Origin: Methanobacteriaceae archaeon
GTDB taxonomy: Archaea; Methanobacteriota; Methanobacteria; Methanobacteriales; Methanobacteriaceae
Direction: 5' to 3'
Assembly (NCBI GenBank): GCA_900769095.1
Contig: CAAGFH010000050.1
Span: 1-6,488, forward strand
Length of the DNA stretch: 6,488 nt
This document shows, in pieces, positions 5,749 through 6,488 of this stretch. Position 1 is the first letter of the stretch; every line of letters begins with the position of its first letter. The notes beneath the pieces were generated by a model. It had not been told where the DNA came from, searched no databases, and saw only the letters and a list, made by a program, of their open reading frames with translations. The translations under genes and the position numbers were made by a program.

Positions 5749-6396
5749 ATGAGAATAAAATTAGCATTGTTTTTAATAATACTGCTTATTGCCATACCAC
5801 ATATATCTGCAGTCGATACAAGTGATTGGATAGAACTTACAGTAAATAATGTAGACTTTAAAATTCCAGACAAATATTTTAATGAAAGCAAAGGTAAAAA
5901 TCATATCAAATCATATCGTTATAGTAATCAATTTGCCATTATTTCCTGTGTGGATTATAATACTTTAAAAAAAGAATATGGTTATGACTCAACATCTGAA
6001 GGACTTGTTGACATTACCCAAACTTCAGTTTCAGGCCATGATTTGATCCATATTTATGATAATTATAAATCCAGATGGGACTCTACAGGTTTTAATACAT
6101 CTTATGTGTTTTTTTCAACCGACACTAAAATATTTAAAATTTCATATAAAGGAGATAAAATAACAAATGAAATAAAAGAAATCATTAAAAATACTCCTAA
6201 ATCAAAAATGTCTGAAGAAACATTTATAACTAAATTAGATAATGCTCAAAGAGATTATTTAACAGAAGAATATAATAAAAACCTAGAATTAGATCTAGAA
6301 GATTATTACAGAACATATAACGATGAACATGACCGTGGACACTTCTATTATTGGGGAACTAATGGATTTGGTGTTGGTGGAACTCATAGGTACTAA
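5749..6396 (+). CDS. Secreted protein of unknown function with N-terminal signal peptide
   Basis: This 215-residue protein begins with a typical Sec signal: MRIK, a hydrophobic core (LALFLIILLIAIP, 5-17) and a likely cleavage site after HISA (21). There is no lipobox cysteine and no further membrane segment, so it is probably released or held at the cell surface. The mature part starts with DWIELTVNNVDFKIPDKYF (26-44), a pattern I associate with hypothetical secreted proteins of methanogens, then alternating beta-like segments to about 135. A charged, probably helical region (about 138-196) follows, then an aromatic and glycine-rich tail (GHFYYWGTNGFGVGGTHRY, 197-215). I cannot assign a function. 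The ATG at 5749 is chosen over an in-frame GTG at 5740 that belongs to the GTGAT ribosome binding site; it gives the better signal peptide. Confidence 0.82.
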   Translation: MRIKLALFLIILLIAIPHISAVDTSDWIELTVNNVDFKIPDKYFNESKGKNHIKSYRYSNQFAIISCVDYNTLKKEYGYDSTSEGLVDITQTSVSGHDLIHIYDNYKSRWDSTGFNTSYVFFSTDTKIFKISYKGDKITNEIKEIIKNTPKSKMSEETFITKLDNAQRDYLTEEYNKNLELDLEDYYRTYNDEHDRGHFYYWGTNGFGVGGTHRY

Positions 6397-6403
6397 CCTA
6401 TGA
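6384..6403 (+). repeat. Perfect 8-bp inverted repeat spanning the stop codon
   Basis: TCATAGGT (6384-6391) and ACCTATGA (6396-6403) are exact reverse complements around the 4-nt loop ACTA. The stop TAA (6394-6396) lies in the loop and second arm. In RNA this would form a short hairpin at the end of the secreted-protein message, 15 nt ahead of a T7 tract. Confidence 0.75.
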
Positions 6404-6418
6404 CCCAATACCCATCTA

Positions 6419-6425
6419 TTTTTTT
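6419..6425 (+). terminator. T7 tract, probable terminator of the secreted-protein gene
   Basis: Seven T lie 22 nt after the stop codon, in CTATTTTTTTAAA, a 13-mer also present at the pyrI end (585-597). Together with the hairpin upstream it is the most complete terminator-like arrangement in the window. Confidence 0.5.
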
Positions 6426-6439
6426 AAAATCATAATAAC

Positions 6440-6457
6440 AATCAATTTAATCAATTT
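6440..6457. repeat. Tandem 9-bp direct repeat
   Basis: AATCAATTT occurs twice back to back in the AT-rich tail of the window. With two copies in AT-rich DNA it may be chance; it could also be an operator for a gene beyond the window. The rest of 6397-6488 shows no gene. Confidence 0.4.
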
Positions 6458-6488
6458 CGCATTAAAACCCATGAAATAAACTTTTAAA

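Noticed and set aside
1..6488. CRISPR array, tRNA/rRNA, transposase, phage or defence genes
   Set aside because: No regularly spaced repeats, tRNA-like cloverleaf, inverted-repeat-bounded element or related protein motif was seen by eye on either strand.

Overview
The window looks like a chromosomal housekeeping stretch of a methanogenic archaeon, most likely Methanobrevibacter or a close relative. This is inferred from very AT-rich DNA, archaeal-type genes (an archaeal NOG1 GTPase, a free-standing PyrI, AMMECR1, TldD), TTTAWATA-like TATA boxes, and ribosome binding sites of the form GTGAT placed 3-4 nt before the start codon. The first 16 bases are not genomic: they match the 3' end of the Illumina TruSeq read-1 adapter, so the window starts at an untrimmed contig end.

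Layout. Bases 17-98 hold the last 26 codons of an unidentified gene. pyrI (aspartate carbamoyltransferase regulatory chain, 104-580) follows after 5 nt. It converges, with a 4-nt gap, on a minus-strand GMC-type FAD oxidoreductase that carries a ferredoxin-like four-cysteine motif (585-1790). A very AT-rich, partly palindromic divergent promoter region (about 1794-1909) separates that gene from a plus-strand cluster. The cluster is tldD (1910-3280), an AMMECR1-domain gene abutting it with no intergenic base (3281-3838), and the remains of a double zinc-ribbon/TM2 membrane protein gene (3875-4333). That last gene has lost its ATG (now ATT) and has an in-frame TAA at codon 66. A T-tract-rich spacer (4334-4595) follows, then the NOG1-family GTPase gene (4596-5624), a short spacer, and a gene for a secreted protein of unknown function (5749-6396). 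A perfect 8-bp inverted repeat spans the stop codon of the last gene, with a T7 tract downstream.

The genes do not form one obvious pathway: pyrimidine regulation, redox, peptide processing, ribosome biogenesis and a cell-envelope protein sit side by side. The only tight unit is tldD-AMMECR1. I found no CRISPR array, tRNA, rRNA, insertion sequence or defence system, and no convincing novel multigene system. The most unusual features are the doubly damaged zinc-ribbon/TM2 gene and the Fe-S-type GMC oxidoreductase, whose second usual catalytic position appears to be proline.
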